Positions 11,601 to 24,400 of a stretch of DNA of 64,000 nt are shown here, piece after piece. Each line of letters starts with the position of its first letter. Positions within the stretch are counted from its first letter, which is position 1. The stretch is from the NCBI GenBank assembly GCA_904066235.2, contig CAJFCV020000004.1, positions 4,836,001-4,900,000 of the forward strand, given 5' to 3'. Under the pieces are notes generated by a model. That model saw only the letters and a program-made list of their open reading frames with translations. It did no database searches and was not told the DNA's origin. Both the position numbers and the translations under genes were made by a program. The stretch comes from Bursaphelenchus xylophilus. Its lineage: Eukaryota; Nematoda; Chromadorea; Rhabditida; Aphelenchoididae.

Positions 11601-14600
11601 CGCTTGAGGCGCTAGTTAGAGTCAAAACAAAAAAAGAGGAGGTTTAACACTCGGAAATCTTTAAAAAACGGCTTTTTAAACGTTTCGGTAGCCATGAGAA
11701 CAACACCTTGCCTTCAGGGCCTGACTATCTTCTTGAAATGGAAGTTTGGAACATGGTTTGGATGAAGGGGAAAGCGCTTCAGGCAAAGCTCGGAGAAGTG
11801 GGGAGAGTTGAAGAGAACAGTTTCTTGTATTAGTATCTTTTGCTACTACTAGTATCTTAAAAGTGTTGTAAAAAAGTGACATCAATTCCAATCTAATTTC
11901 ACACCGTTTGCAGCAAAATAAAAACAGGCAAAAAACGGTAAAAATAACACCCCCGCGAGCGTCTGCACGCAAATGCCCTGAGGCATTTTCATCATAACAA
12001 TATTAGAAAACGAAAATTAAACTGTTCGGCGACTACAAAAACACTTTGCTCGTCGAATGAGAATTCGATTAATAGCCGCCTCAGGGCATGGAAACGTCGC
12101 CCAATCAAAGGCCAAAAGGGTGTTACAACTTCCACCCCCACCCCCACCTCCATTTTTATTTTCTTTTCTCATTTTGACACTGTTTTTGACAGCCAGAAAA
12201 ATCTTTACAATTACTGCCCAAGGCTTTCCAGTCTGCCTTTAATCGGTTTATTTTCAAGGTCAAAAAATAAAACCCGTAAATAAGGAAAATGGAAAGACAT
12301 GGCCACACCTACCTTATCTGGCCAACAGATGGCCAGAGATGTCTTGCAAATTGAAAAAAACAACAAAAGTAATCGGGATTACCGGTCTTTCTTCGCGATT
12401 TATGGAGAGAAATTACTCGAAAAAAGAGGAAATCCAGAAGTGGCCACATTCCTTATGCTCAAAAATTGATTCCCTCAGGCCAAATGAAGGTAATTTACAT
12501 GAATGAACAGCCATTTTAAATCACCCAAAGCAGGCCCGAGGCTACGGTAGGCTCCAAATGTGGGATTCATCCGAGTAGAAATGCTCGATGCCCTCAGGAG
12601 TTTTACTTTTTTATTAAAAAATTTTCGAAACATTTGACTGTTTTTCGAAAAGGGAAGAGGCGAAATTTTTTATAATTATACAACTTTTTGTAACCGGTTA
12701 TATAATTTACCGCATTCTGTGGTGAATCCACGTTTGAAAGCGACGCATTCCACAACTTTGAATTTGATCAAAACAACGCCAATTTTGCGTCAAACTGACG
12801 TCAGACTAAAGTGAAATTAACGACCCTACAGACTGCCCCATAAACTGGCGCTAAAGATTTTTTATTTAAATTGGAAAAAAGCACTGACTTTTGAAAAATT
12901 TTGACCTTTAAATATTTCTCAAAGCACTAGTTAAACATCGTGTAAACAGTGCCAAATATCTTCAAGATCTGGACAGGCCAGCTCTCTGGTAAGAAAATTA
13001 ATTTCCATTTTCTCCCGATCTGACTTACTTTTTCCAAGTTTTGTGCCTCCAAACTGCAAGGGTATGTTAAGAGCGTACTCAGAACAGGCCAGCTACTTAG
13101 TTTTATACCCCGAATTAACCCAAATGGCTATTTTGGCCGCTTTTTTTATTCGAATTGCGTCACAAAACAAAAGGATAAATCATCGGGAAAAGGCATGGAT
13201 AATGTAAAGTAATTTATAAGAGATATGCCTTCACGTGTGACGTCGGCCAAGGATTATTCGGTCAATTTCCGGTAGAAAACAATATAAAAAACATGGGAGA
13301 GATCAATTTGAGGGCAAACGGACGGTAAACTTTTGAATAAAAGAGCAAAATTACATCCAAACTTTGACTGAAAACAAATCGAAATTCAAATTCACTGTAC
13401 TGGAAATCCCCTTCAATTGTAAACTCTACAATTCGGAAGCAAAAAAGGAGTAAACGAAGTAAAATAAAAGTTATTCAGGAAGAAAATAAAAGTCATAAAA
13501 AGAGAGCGGAGTTAATTGGACTAATTTGGAATACTTTGGCGACCAAAAGTACCCGGTAAACACCTCAGGGTCTAATCGTCGACCACCTTTAATTAGGGCA
13601 TCAAGAAAAGATACGATTACAAGTTTATGATGATGTGTGCCACTAATTAAGGTCTAATTAAAAGTGTCGTTCCCTCAGAACAAAGAAACGTGGAGGCAAT
13701 GAAATGTTGGTGAAGGAACACCAACGCAAAAACATTTGTTTTGACATTCTTGTGTGTAAACACGACCCAGAAGTGTCTCATATCACCCGCCTAAATTTTA
13801 GTTCCTCTCATTAAAAATAATAAATTTTATTTATTTAAAGGGAAGTGCTCAAAGTACTGCACTTTGATGCTGCTGGACTCAAATTAAGTCTACAATTTAA
13901 TGTGATATAATCGAGATTTTTTGAGGACGACTCTGACAAATGATAAAATTTTCGTTGACCAACTCTGTGTATCTTCCATTTTCACTCGAAAAAACGCTTG
14001 GAAAAACAGCGTTGTTATTACTAGAATCTCAGCTGATTTTTTTGGTATGCACTTTCTTAAAGATATCCAAAACTTTTAAGCAAATCTTGGGCTACAACGT
14101 AGAGCCCTTTCTCCTCCAACAACTTGAATGAAACCACTTTAAACGACTCAAAACACCTAAAACAAGGTCCGACGTCTCAGTCCAAGAGTTGTTCCCGGAT
14201 TTCCCGTAAATTTGAAATGGAAACAATTCGAAATTCAAATGTCTTTGCAACTGGAAGTGAAGAACAACATTAAATGCCGAACAAATGTCTCCTGCTGGGC
14301 CAAAGAGAAAAGAAAAACAATGTAGAGTAAATGCCAGCAAGTTGGAGGTATCGCCCGGACAGTAATTACTTTCTCTCCGGGATGTCCTTACAGTGGGATC
14401 AACGGAAATGTGAGCAGAGTTTGGGAAAAATAATAAAATTTACATCCCCATTCGTATATTATGGCACGCGACACGGAGGCATTTCGGTTCTAATAACGGC
14501 ACACAACAAATTTAGACATGCGATCGGACATTCCCCTTCCCCATCACATCTACATCATCAATTTTTGGGAAGAAGTAATGACAAATTATAATGTAGATAC

Positions 14601-15013
14601 GATGGTGTTGTTACAGGATAATATAAGGTCCCCACACGTGGCTCTCGAATGCCGAGCGAGGGTGGCGTCGCTCCCTTTCCCTGCCCTGAGGGTCATTTCG
14701 AACAGCTGTGGGATTTCTGGCCACATTTCTCGGATTCTTTTTCCTCTTTTTTTGATCCGTTCCAAACAGAAAGAAACGAATTGAAATGCCATGTTTTGGA
14801 ATACCTGAGGCCATCAAACTAAAAATAAACGCAATGCGTTAAAAATAAATCAATCAATTTCCTTTTTTTATGATTTTGATGGGATAAATCTGATCACAGT
14901 TTAGAAAAAAATCCAGTCTTCGGAATATGGCCAGGCGATCAAAAAATTTGGGACAAATCAAGGATTTTTTAAGCAAAAATTTGCATATTGTTGCGCAACC
15001 TGATGTAATATGT
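8640..15013. other. Gene-poor AT-rich stretch left of the satellite
   Basis: About 6.4 kb without a supportable exon. There are frequent GCCCTNAGGGC-type palindromes (10507-10520, 11973-11986 and others), an A/T-rich background, and a short C-rich tract near 12130-12150. The ATG-initiated frames around 14331-14784 lack splice support and contain AT-rich codons, so I treat them as chance. Confidence 0.5.
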
Positions 15014-18000
15014 ACTAGACACCGGTTTAAAAAAAAGTGAATTGGAGATGTCGGAGTGAATTGCCGAGGCCTACACTATTTTAAATGTTACAGAATGAAG
15101 TTTTAACACCGCAAATTTCACCTTTTTTGGAGTCAAATTGCGTCCGTTACGGGCCGAACACTTTGATATTATACTAGGCACCGGTTTAAAAAAAAGTGAA
15201 TTGGAGATGTCGGAGTGAATTGCCGAGACCTACACCATTTGAAACGTTACAGAATGAAATTTTGGCACCGCAAGTTTCACCTTTTTTGGAATCAAATTGC
15301 GCCCGTTACGGGCCGAACACTTTGATATTATACTAGACACCGGTTTAAAAAAAAGTGAATTGGAGATGTCGGAGTGAATTGCCGAGGCCTACACTATTTT
15401 AAATGTTACAGAATGAAGTTTTAACACCGCAAATTTCACCTTTTTTGGAGTCAAATTGCGCCCGTTACGGGCCGAACACTTTGATATTATACTAGGCACC
15501 GGTTTAAAAAAAGTGAATTGGAGATGTCGGAGTGAATTGCCGAGACCTACACCATTTGAAACGTTACAGAATGAAATTTTGGCACCGCAAGTTTCACCTT
15601 TTTTGGAATCAAATTGCGCCCGTTACGGGCCGAACACTTTGATATTATACTAGGCACCGGTTTAAAAAAAGTGAATTGGAGATGTCGGAGTGAATAGCCG
15701 AGACCTACACCATTTGAAACGTTACAGAATGAAATTTTAATACCGCAAGTTTCACCTTTTTTGGAATCAAATTGCGCCCGTTACGGGCCGAACACTTTGA
15801 TATTATACTAGGCACCGGTTTAAAAAAAGTGAATTGGAGATGTCGGAGTGAATAGCCGAGACCTACACCATTTGAAACGTTACAGAATGAAATTTTAATA
15901 CCGCAAGTTTCACCTTTTTTGGAGTCAAATTGCGCCCGTTACGGGCCGAACACTTTGATATCATACTAGGCACCGGTTTAAAAAAAGTGAATTGGAGATG
16001 TCGGAGTGAATTGCCGAGACCTACACCATTTGAAACGTTACAGAAAGAAATTTTAACACCGCAAGTTTCACCTTTTTTGGAGTCAAATTGCGTCCGTTAC
16101 GGGCCGAACACTTTGATATTATACTAGGCACCGGTTTAAAAAAAGTGAATTGGAGATGTCGGAGTGAATTGCCGAGACCTACACCATTTGAAACGTTACA
16201 GAATGAAATTTTAACACCGCAGGTTTCACCTTTTTTGGAGTCAAATTGCGCCCGTTACGGGCCGAACACTTTGATATTATACTAGGCACCGGTTTAAAAA
16301 AAAGTGAATTAGAGATGTCGGAGTGAATTGCCGAGACCTACACCATTTGAAACGTTACAGAATGAAATTTTAACACCGCAAGTTTCACCTTTTTTGGAGT
16401 CAAATTGCGTCCGTTACGGGCCGAACACTTTGATATTATACTAGGCACCGGTTTAAAAAAAGTGAATTGGAGATGTCGGAGTGAATTGCCGAGACCTACA
16501 CCGTTTGAAACGTTACAGAATGAAATTTTAACACCGCAGGTTTCACCTTTTTTGGAGTCAAATTGCGCCCGTTACGGGCCGAACACTTTGATATTATACT
16601 AGGCACCGGTTTAAAAAAAAGTGAATTGGAGATGTCGGAGTGAATTGCCGAGACCTACACCATTTGAAACGTTACAGAATGAAATTTTGGCACCGCAAGT
16701 TTCACCTTTTTTGGAATCAAATTGCGCCCGTTACGGGCCGAACACTTTGATATTATACTAGGCACCGGTTTAAAAAAAAGTGAATTAGAGATGTCGGAGT
16801 GAATTGCCGAGACCTACACCATTTGAAACGCTACAGAATGAAATTTTAGCACCGCAAGTTTCACCTTTTTTGGAATCAAATTGCGCCCGTTACGGGCCGA
16901 ACACTTTGATATTATACTAGACACCGGTTTAAAAAAAAGTGAATTGGAGATGTCGGAGTGAATTGCCGAGGCCTACACTATTTTAAATGTTACAGAATGA
17001 AGTTTTAACACCGCAAGTTTCACCTTTTTTGGAGTCAAATTGCGCCCGTTACGGGCCGAACACTTTGATATTATACTAGGCACCGGTTTAAAAAAAAGTG
17101 AATTAGAGATGTCGGAGTGAATTGCCGAGACCTACACCATTTGAAAAGGTACAGAATGAAATTTTAACACCGCAAGTTTCACCTTTTTTGGAGTCAAATT
17201 GCGCCCGTTACGGGCCGAACACTTTGATATTATACTAGGCACCGGTTTAAAAAAAGTGAATTAGAGATGTCGGAGTGAATTGCCGAGACCTACACCATTT
17301 GAAAAGGTACAGAATGAAGTTTTAACACCGCAAGTTTCACCTTTTTTGGAGTCAAATTGCGCCCGTTACGGGCCGAACACTTTGATATTATACTAGGCAC
17401 CGGTTTAAAAAAAAGTGAATTAGAGATGTCGGAGTGAATTGCCGAGGCCTACACCATTTGAAACGGTACAGAATGAAATTTTAACACCGCAAGTTTCACC
17501 TTTTTTGGAGTCAAATTGCGCCCGTTACGGGCCGAACACTTTGATATTATACTAGGCACCGGTTTAAAAAAAAGTGAATTAGAGATGTCGGAGTGAATTG
17601 CCGAGACCTACACCATTTGAAAAGGTACAGAATGAAATTTTAACACCGCAAGTTTCACCTTTTTTGGAGTCAAATTGCGCCCGTTACGGGCCGAACACTT
17701 TGATATTATACTAGGCACCGGTTTAAAAAAAAGTGAATTGGAGATGTCGGAGTGAATTGCCGAGACCTACACCATTTGAAACGTTACAGAATGAAATTTT
17801 AGCACCGCAAGTTTCACCTTTTTTGGAATCAAATTGCGCCCGTTACGGGCCGAACACTTTGATATTATACTAGGCACCGGTTTAAAAAAAAGTGAATTAG
17901 AGATGTCGGAGTGAATTGCCGAGACCTACACCATTTGAAACGTTACAGAATGAAATTTTAGCACCGCAAGTTTCACCTTTTTTGGAATCAAATTGCGCCC

Positions 18001-21000
18001 GTTACGGGCCGAACACTTTGATATTATACTAGGCACCGGTTTAAAAAAAAGTGAATTGGAGATGTCGGAGTGAATTGCCGAGACCTACACCATTTGAAAC
18101 GTTACAGAATGAAATTTTAACACCGCAAGTTTCACCTTTTTTGGAGTCAAATTGCGCCCGTTACGGGCCGAACACTTTGATATTATACTAGGCACCGGTT
18201 TAAAAAAAAGTGAATTAGAGATGTCGGAGTGAATTGCCGAGACCTACACCATTTGAAACGGTACAGAATGAAATTTTAACACCGCAAGTTTCACCTTTTT
18301 TGGTGTCAAATTGCGCCCGTTACGGGCCGAACACTTTGATATTATACTAGGCACCGGTTTAAAAAAAGTGAATTGGAGATGTCGGAGTGAATTGCCGAGA
18401 CCTACACCATTTGAAACGGTACAGAATGAAATTTTAACACCGCAAGTTTCACCTTTTTTGGAGTCAAATTGCGCCCGTTACGGGCCGAACACTTTGATAT
18501 TATACTAGGCACCGGTTTAAAAAAAGTGAATTGGAGATGTCGGAGTGAATAGCCGAGACCTACACCATTTGAAACGTTACAGAATGAAATTTTAACACCG
18601 CAAGTTTCACCTTTTTTGGAGTCAAATTGCGCCCGTTACGGGCCGAACACTTTGATATTATACTAGGCACCGGTTTAAAAAAAAGTGAATTGGAGATGTC
18701 GGAGTGAATTGCCGAGACCTACACCATTTGAAACGTTACAGAATGAAATTTTAACACCGCAAGTTTCACCTTTTTTGGAGTCAAATTGCGCCCGTTACGG
18801 GCCGAACACTTTGATATTATACTAGGCACCGGTTTAAAAAAAAGTGAATTGGAGATGTCGGAGTGAATAGCCGAGACCTACACCATTTGAAACGTTACAG
18901 AATGAAATTTTAATACCGCAAGTTTCACCTTTTTTGGAGTCAAATTGCGCCCGTTACGGGCCGAACACTTTGATATCATACTAGGCACCGGTTTAAAAAA
19001 AGTGAATTGGAGATGTCGGAGTGAATTGCCGAGACCTACACCATTTGAAACGTTACAGAATGAAATTTTAACACCGCAAGTTTCACCTTTTTTGGAATCA
19101 AATTGCGCCCGTTACGGGCCGAACACTTTGATATTATACTAGGCACCGGTTTAAAAAAAAGTGAATTGGAGATGTCGGAGTGAATTGCCGAGACCTACAC
19201 CATTTGAAACGTTACAGAATGAAATTTTGGCACCGCAAGTTTCACCTTTTTTGGAATCAAATTGCGCCCGTTACGGGCCGAACACTTTGATATTATACTA
19301 GGCACCGGTTTAAAAAAAGTGAATTGGAGACGTCGGAGTGAATTGCCGAGACCTACACCATTTGAAACGTTACAGAATGAAATTTTAACACCGCAAGTTT
19401 CACCTTTTTGGAGTCAAATTGCGCCCGTTACGGGCCGAACACTTTGATATTATACTAGGCACCGGTTTAAAAAAAGTGAATTAGAGATGTCGGAGTGAAT
19501 TGCCGAGACCTACACCATTTGAAACGTTACAGAATGAAATTTTAACACCGCAAGTTTCACCTTTTTTGGAGTCAAATTGCGCCCGTTACGGGCCGAACAC
19601 TTTGATATTATACTAGGAACCGGTTTAAAAAAAAGTGAATTAGAGATGTCGGAGTGAATTGCCGAGACCTACACCATTTGAAACGCTACAGAATGAAATT
19701 TTAACACCGCAAGTTTCACCTTTTTTGGAGTCAAATTGCGCCCGTTACGGGCCGAACACTTTGATATTATACTAGGAACCGGTTTAAAAAAAAGTGAATT
19801 AGAGATGTCGGAGTGAATTGCCGAGACCTACACCATTTGAAACGTTACAGAATGAAATTTTAACACCGCAAGTTTCACCTTTTTTGGAGTCAAATTGCGC
19901 CCGTTACGGGCCGAACACTTTGATATTATACTAGGCACCGGTTTAAAAAAAAGTGAATTGGAGACGTCGGAGTGAATTGCCGAGACCTACACCATTTGAA
20001 ACGTTACAGAATGAAATTTTAACACCGCAAGTTTCACCTTTTTTGGAGTCAAATTGCCCCCGTTACGGGCCGAACACTTTGATATTATACTAGGCACCGG
20101 TTTAAAAAAAAGTGAATTAGAGATGTCGGAGTGAATTGCCGAGACCTACACCATTTGAAACGTTACAGAATGAAATTTTAACACCGCAAGTTTCACCTTT
20201 TTTGGAGTCAAATTGCGCCCGTTACGGGCCGAACACTTTGATATTATACTAGGCACCGGTTTAAAAAAAGTGAATTAGAGATGTCGGAGTGAATTGCCGA
20301 GACCTACACCATTTGAAACGTTACAGAATGAAATTTTAACACCGCAAGTTTCACCTTTTTTGGAGTCAAATTGCGCCCGTTACGGGCCGAACACTTTGAT
20401 ATTATACTAGGCACCGGTTTAAAAAAAGTGAATTGGAGATGTCGGAGTGAATTGCCGAGACCTACACCATTTGAAACGTTACAGAATGAAATTTTAACAC
20501 CGCAAGTTCCACCTTTTTTGGAGTCAAATTGCGCCCGTTACGGGCCGAACACTTTGATATTATACTAGGCACCGGTTTAAAAAAAAGTGAATTAGAGATG
20601 TCGGAGTGAATTGCCGAGACCTACACCATTTGAAACGTTACAGAATGAAATTTTAACACCGCAAGTTTCACCTTTTTTGGAGTCAAATTGCGCCCGTTAC
20701 GGGCCGAACACTTTGATATTATACTAGGCACCGGTTTAAAAAAAGTGAATTGGAGACGTCGGAGTGAATTGCCGAGACCTACACCATTTGAAACGTTACA
20801 GAATGAAATTTTAACACCGCAAGTTCCACCTTTTTTGGAGTCAAATTGCGCCCGTTACGGGCCGAACACTTTGATATTATACTAGGCACCGGTTTAAAAA
20901 AAAGTGAATTAGAGATGTCGGAGTGAATTGCCGAGACCTACACCATTTGAAACGTTACAGAATGAAATTTTAACACCGCAAGTTTCACCTTTTTTGGAGT

Positions 21001-21100
21001 CAAATTGCGCCCGTTACGGGCCGAACACTTTGATATTATACTAGGAACCGGTTTAAAAAAAAGTGAATTGGAGATGTCGGAGTGAATTGGTGAGACCTAT
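15014..21100. repeat. Tandem satellite, about 38 units of 158/159 bp
   Basis: Starting at ACTAGACACCGG (15014), the same unit repeats to a last full-unit boundary at 21040, followed by about 60 bp of a partial unit that decays after 'gagtgaattgg'. 6026 bp divided by about 158.5 gives 38 units. Length varies mostly through a run of 7 or 8 A after CACCGGTTT. Each unit contains the near-palindromes CACCGGT and CCCGTTACGGG. Most units are very similar. A divergent type (with CTACACTATTTTAAATG) occurs in the units starting at about 15014, 15332 and 16918, so units 1-2 and 3-4 look like a duplicated dimer. No protein is encoded. Confidence 0.97.
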
Positions 21101-21470
21101 GATTTTTTTTGTCAAGCGCTCTCTTGTCATTGGTAAAACACAATCCACTATGGTCAAAATTTTGCCATATTTTTTTCAACATTGATGTCACTTGGCTATG
21201 CAAATTTAATTTTTCGCACATTTTATGTCAAAATCATCAAAAATTTTACTATTTTCGCATGCCTCTTGTAAGTTCATATAACAAATTTACTGTAATCATG
21301 TCTATGATGTCTTTACCACCTCTTCGTTTTCAGTCCATCAAAATCTTCGTATTATCCATGATAAAATCACCGATTTGCTTGTTCACCGAAAGCGTCAAGG
21401 ATCCACACAAATCAGATAAACCCTCGGATCAGCGACAAATTTGCATAAATCTCGGGCACTCCAAAGGGAA
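21101..21470 (+). other. Spacer between satellite and glycosyltransferase gene
   Basis: About 370 bp containing the promoter and 5' leader of the downstream gene. A long open frame from 21109 runs through it but overlaps the real start in another frame and has AT-rich, low-quality codons. No TATA box is obvious. Confidence 0.5.
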
Positions 21471-23034
21471 ATGGCGAGATCTCCCTATAAATTTCTTCTC
21501 TTTGTAAGTGTTTCTGTGTTTGCCCTCAGGCATTTTATAAATCTCCCTTCTTCCGAAGAGATTGTCACCACTGAAGAAGCGATCTTTGATTCCTACAATC
21601 AAATAAAAAGTTATGAAAATCCAGTGCAAATTGGGAGTCTGGAAACTGTACCGTAAGAAGTTGAAAAGAAAAAAACTTTTTAACATTACTTTGTATCACT
21701 TTTCAGCTATAAACCCGGGTTTTGCGTTTTTTACAATTTTTTCAAATCAAATCCAAAATTGAGCGACAAGATTGGACTGGCCTTACATTCGACTCCAAAT
21801 CTGCTTACTTTTATTGTAAAGCAGTTACAAACTTTTGATTCTATCATCTCTTTATCGCTGTTTGTTCCCTATGAAATTGAGGAAATCCACAAAATTGAGG
21901 TCAGTTGGAAGTAAAATACACAACTAGTGTTGTTCTTGTTTCGTATGACTTGTTTCAGCTGTTATTTAACGCCTTGGAAGGTCTGCGAATGTCCTATGAC
22001 ACCTCAAAGTTGTCGATTCACATTGTTATGTCCGCCAAAAGCCCTCGATGTCCGCTGATTACTTATCGAAAATGGGGAAATCTGTTGTTGGGGAATAGAA
22101 ATTTTGTGGATACCATGGTAAGAAATGTAGTCTTATTTTGACCAATAGAAGTCTCATTTTAATCTTAAGATGCCGCCATTTGAAATGTTTTTTTTCAGCT
22201 CTCAGACCTTTCCAACGTCCCCTCCATCTCCAAAGTAATATATCCCATAAACATGCTGCGTAACATCGCTAGGATCCCCCTGAAAACGAAATATTTTATC
22301 AGCGGAGATATTGAGAATATATTCAGCGACAATTACCTGAAATTCCTCAACAAAAACGTTGATGAATTGATGATGAAGGAGAAGAAAACGGTCCTAATCC
22401 ATCGACGATTCGAATTTGACCATACATTTGTTCAAGAAAACATCCCCAACAACTTTTGGACTCTAAAAATGTTGTTTTTCCGTCGCTGGGCCCGAGTTTT
22501 CCATCAACGCGTCAACGAAAAAGGCCATTCCATCGACGGATTGGAGGATTGGCTAAGGAATGGGGAGAATTTTGGAGTTCAAATGGTAAAATTTTGGGCG
22601 TTTTGGTCGTATTTTAGGACTTGAAATACAACAATTCGATGTGGGAACCACAATTTGTCGCTTGGAATGTCGCGACAGTCCCATTTCACGATGAAAATTT
22701 TATCTATCGCCTCAGGTCCAACGTCGAATGGGTGAGATTTTCGTTGAATAGAAATGCCCTTAGGGCATCTTATCGTGCCTTAAATGATTAATCGCCGATC
22801 TTCCAGGTCTACGAACTCTGTCGCGCCGGCTTCAGATTCCGTGTCCTGAATTCGGTGTTCACCGTGCACCGTGGCTTCAAAACTTCGGAGAATCCAGACT
22901 TTGTCGCCCTAATCCGTCGCTCCGTCCAATCCGGCCAATTCTCCCGAATAATCCGCGATTTTCGCTTGAGACTCGACCGCGGGTACCCTTCCAGCACCCA
23001 TCGCTGTCCAGTTTTTGCCCCCGAAATCGAATAA
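21471..23034 (+). CDS. LARGE/B4GAT1-like glycosyltransferase (GT49 family)
   Basis: Six exons (21471-21652, 21707-21899, 21959-22117, 22199-22585, 22618-22731, 22807-23034) encode about 420 residues. The start MARSPYKF is followed by a hydrophobic segment (about residues 6-20), giving a type II Golgi membrane topology. Exon 4 has the family hallmark YPINMLRNIAR (residues 193-203), followed by FISGDIENIF. D215-I-E217 sits where LARGE and B4GAT1 carry their metal-binding DxD, so the triad is altered. Later exons hold the conserved WEPQFVAWN and VYELCRAGFRF-type segments, and VFTVHRGFK near the C-terminus. Family members add glucuronic acid or GlcNAc to O-linked glycans such as alpha-dystroglycan; nematodes have expanded sets. 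Which sugar this copy transfers, and whether it is active, cannot be read from sequence. Intron 4 is only 32 bp. Confidence 0.85.
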
Positions 23035-24096
23035 ATCGCAGTTTCCGTTCCAATTCCGTATTTGTCGCGCACCCCGCCTCTTTTTTTGCCCCAACGGCGA
23101 TGGAATTTCCGTCGCAAACATTTTTGGTCCGTTCGAGTCGAGATGGCGACGATCGGAATTCCAAAAAAATGTTTTTTTTTCTTTTCGGGAATTCGGCTTT
23201 TGTCCCCCGAGGCGATTTGTCTAGCGAAGAAGCGCACTGTGCGTTCGAACAAGTTTAATGCACAGTGCATCGTTTGGTGGGTTGGGTTCATTGCACGGTG
23301 CAGTTAGGAGAGGCTCTGTCTGTGCACAGTGCAAGTCTTCAATGTCATCGCAAGAGCTTTTCAACCTTCTTTGGTCCGCACCGTGCAGAGACTCTGACAC
23401 ATTTCCCGCACTGTGCATTCTTTATCGCACATTTGATCTGCACTGTGCGGTCTGTTCATTCATTCGTTTTCCCAGAGAATCGCAGAAATTGCAGGGTGCG
23501 GTTCTTCGTGAGAACACGTGAGATCTTTTGTTTTGTCGCTGATTTCTTCCGCTTTTGTCGCTCATCTTTTCCCATCGCTCCCTTTCGATTGTTTTGGCCA
23601 ATCTTGCTTGGAATGCGACATCGTGGGAACGGGGATCCCATTGGCGACGGCCCAATTGATTCGAAATTCCTTTCGGCCGTCGCAAATCTCATTTCTTGTC
23701 GCAATCACCCCTCCCGTCTTGTCGCTGGCTTCTTTTCGAACTCTTGTCGCTTTTTCTTCCCTCCAAATTGGAGGGCAAAGAAAGCGATCGCTGACATTCC
23801 AATCGGCCGTTTGGCAGCGACGCACCGCGACGGGTTTGTCGCTCCTCCCTCCGGGCCTCGTTCTCTCCTCGCTTCTCTCGAATGCTTCGAATTCCGATCT
23901 CGCGGCGACAGCAAATTCCATTTTGTGCGTTCGGAAAGCCAAAGAAAAAAGGGTGCAGTCGCTTTTGTGCATTCAGGCGTTCCGCGACAACTTTCTTCCC
24001 TTCCCCCCGGCTTTTCGCTTCTCCAAATCGGAATGCAAACTGGCGCATCCCTTTCCGTCGCGCCTTCCGAAGCTCTGAACGACATTTTTTTTGCAG
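23035..24096 (+). other. Spacer with palindrome cluster and GTCGC-rich core
   Basis: About 1.06 kb between the glycosyltransferase stop and the next coding exon. It contains the TGCAC(A/T)GTGCA cluster (23233-23449) and a C/T-rich, GTCGC-rich stretch (23530-24060). Because this texture lacks stop codons, several long frames are open on both strands, but none shows conserved protein features. It ends in a TTTTTTTTGCAG acceptor 6 nt before the next ATG, so it is likely 5' UTR intron, outron or promoter of the VGLL4-like gene. Confidence 0.6.
23233..23449. repeat. Cluster of TGCAC(A/T)GTGCA palindromes (left outer cluster)
   Basis: Seven copies in 217 bp: 23233, 23259 (exact), 23292 (CGG centre), 23333 (exact), 23378, 23408 and 23439. 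The last two have CTG centres and one base off at an end. The exact copies are self-complementary except for the central A/T pair. The cluster lies between the glycosyltransferase stop and the VGLL4-like gene. Confidence 0.9.
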
Positions 24097-24400
24097 GTGA
24101 CAATGTTCGGCGCTGGCTCGTCGCAGAATTCGCTTCTTTTGTCTTCACTGATCAACGATTCCCTTGCTCAGATGACCCCCGCTGCGACAAGAGCAGCGGC
24201 AATGCAATCCAACTCATCGGCGACAACCGTGTTCCCTGCCAATCCAATGTCGCCACCTTTTGCCGCATCCGCACTGTTCCCTCTTCAATCGGCGTTGTCG
24301 CTGAATGCTGACATTTTGAGGCTCAATGGAGTTCATTTGAACGACGAGGAAACAGAATTGCGACAGAGTACAGAAATCGACGAACAGGTCAGTCGTTGCA
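23530..24400. repeat. TTGTCGC/GCGACAA-rich core between two palindrome clusters
   Basis: GTCGC or GCGAC occurs every 10-50 bp (for example at about 23533, 23556, 23643, 23677, 23698, 23720, 23746, 23816, 23827 and 23837), commonly as TTGTCGCT or TTGTCGCAA. It continues into exon 1 of the VGLL4-like gene, where it is translated. It is not a tandem repeat with a fixed unit but a dense scatter of one word in both orientations. The same texture appears at 42275-42575. Confidence 0.75.

Noticed and set aside
15456..20885. Repeated open frames of about 65 codons in the satellite (alternative start, ending in LILY)
   Set aside because: They are a by-product of unit length and the A7 variant, use a TTG start and break in A8 units; the unit is not a multiple of three.
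15014..21100. Possible CRISPR array
   Set aside because: The units are contiguous with no unique spacers and the host is a eukaryote.
21109..21507. A 132-codon frame overlapping the glycosyltransferase start
   Set aside because: Different frame from the real exon 1, AT-rich codons, no signal sequence or homology.
23265..24311. A 348-codon plus-strand open frame and several long minus-strand frames
   Set aside because: The GTCGC-rich texture has few stop codons in any frame; no conserved domain, and it conflicts with the VGLL4-like exon 1 frame.
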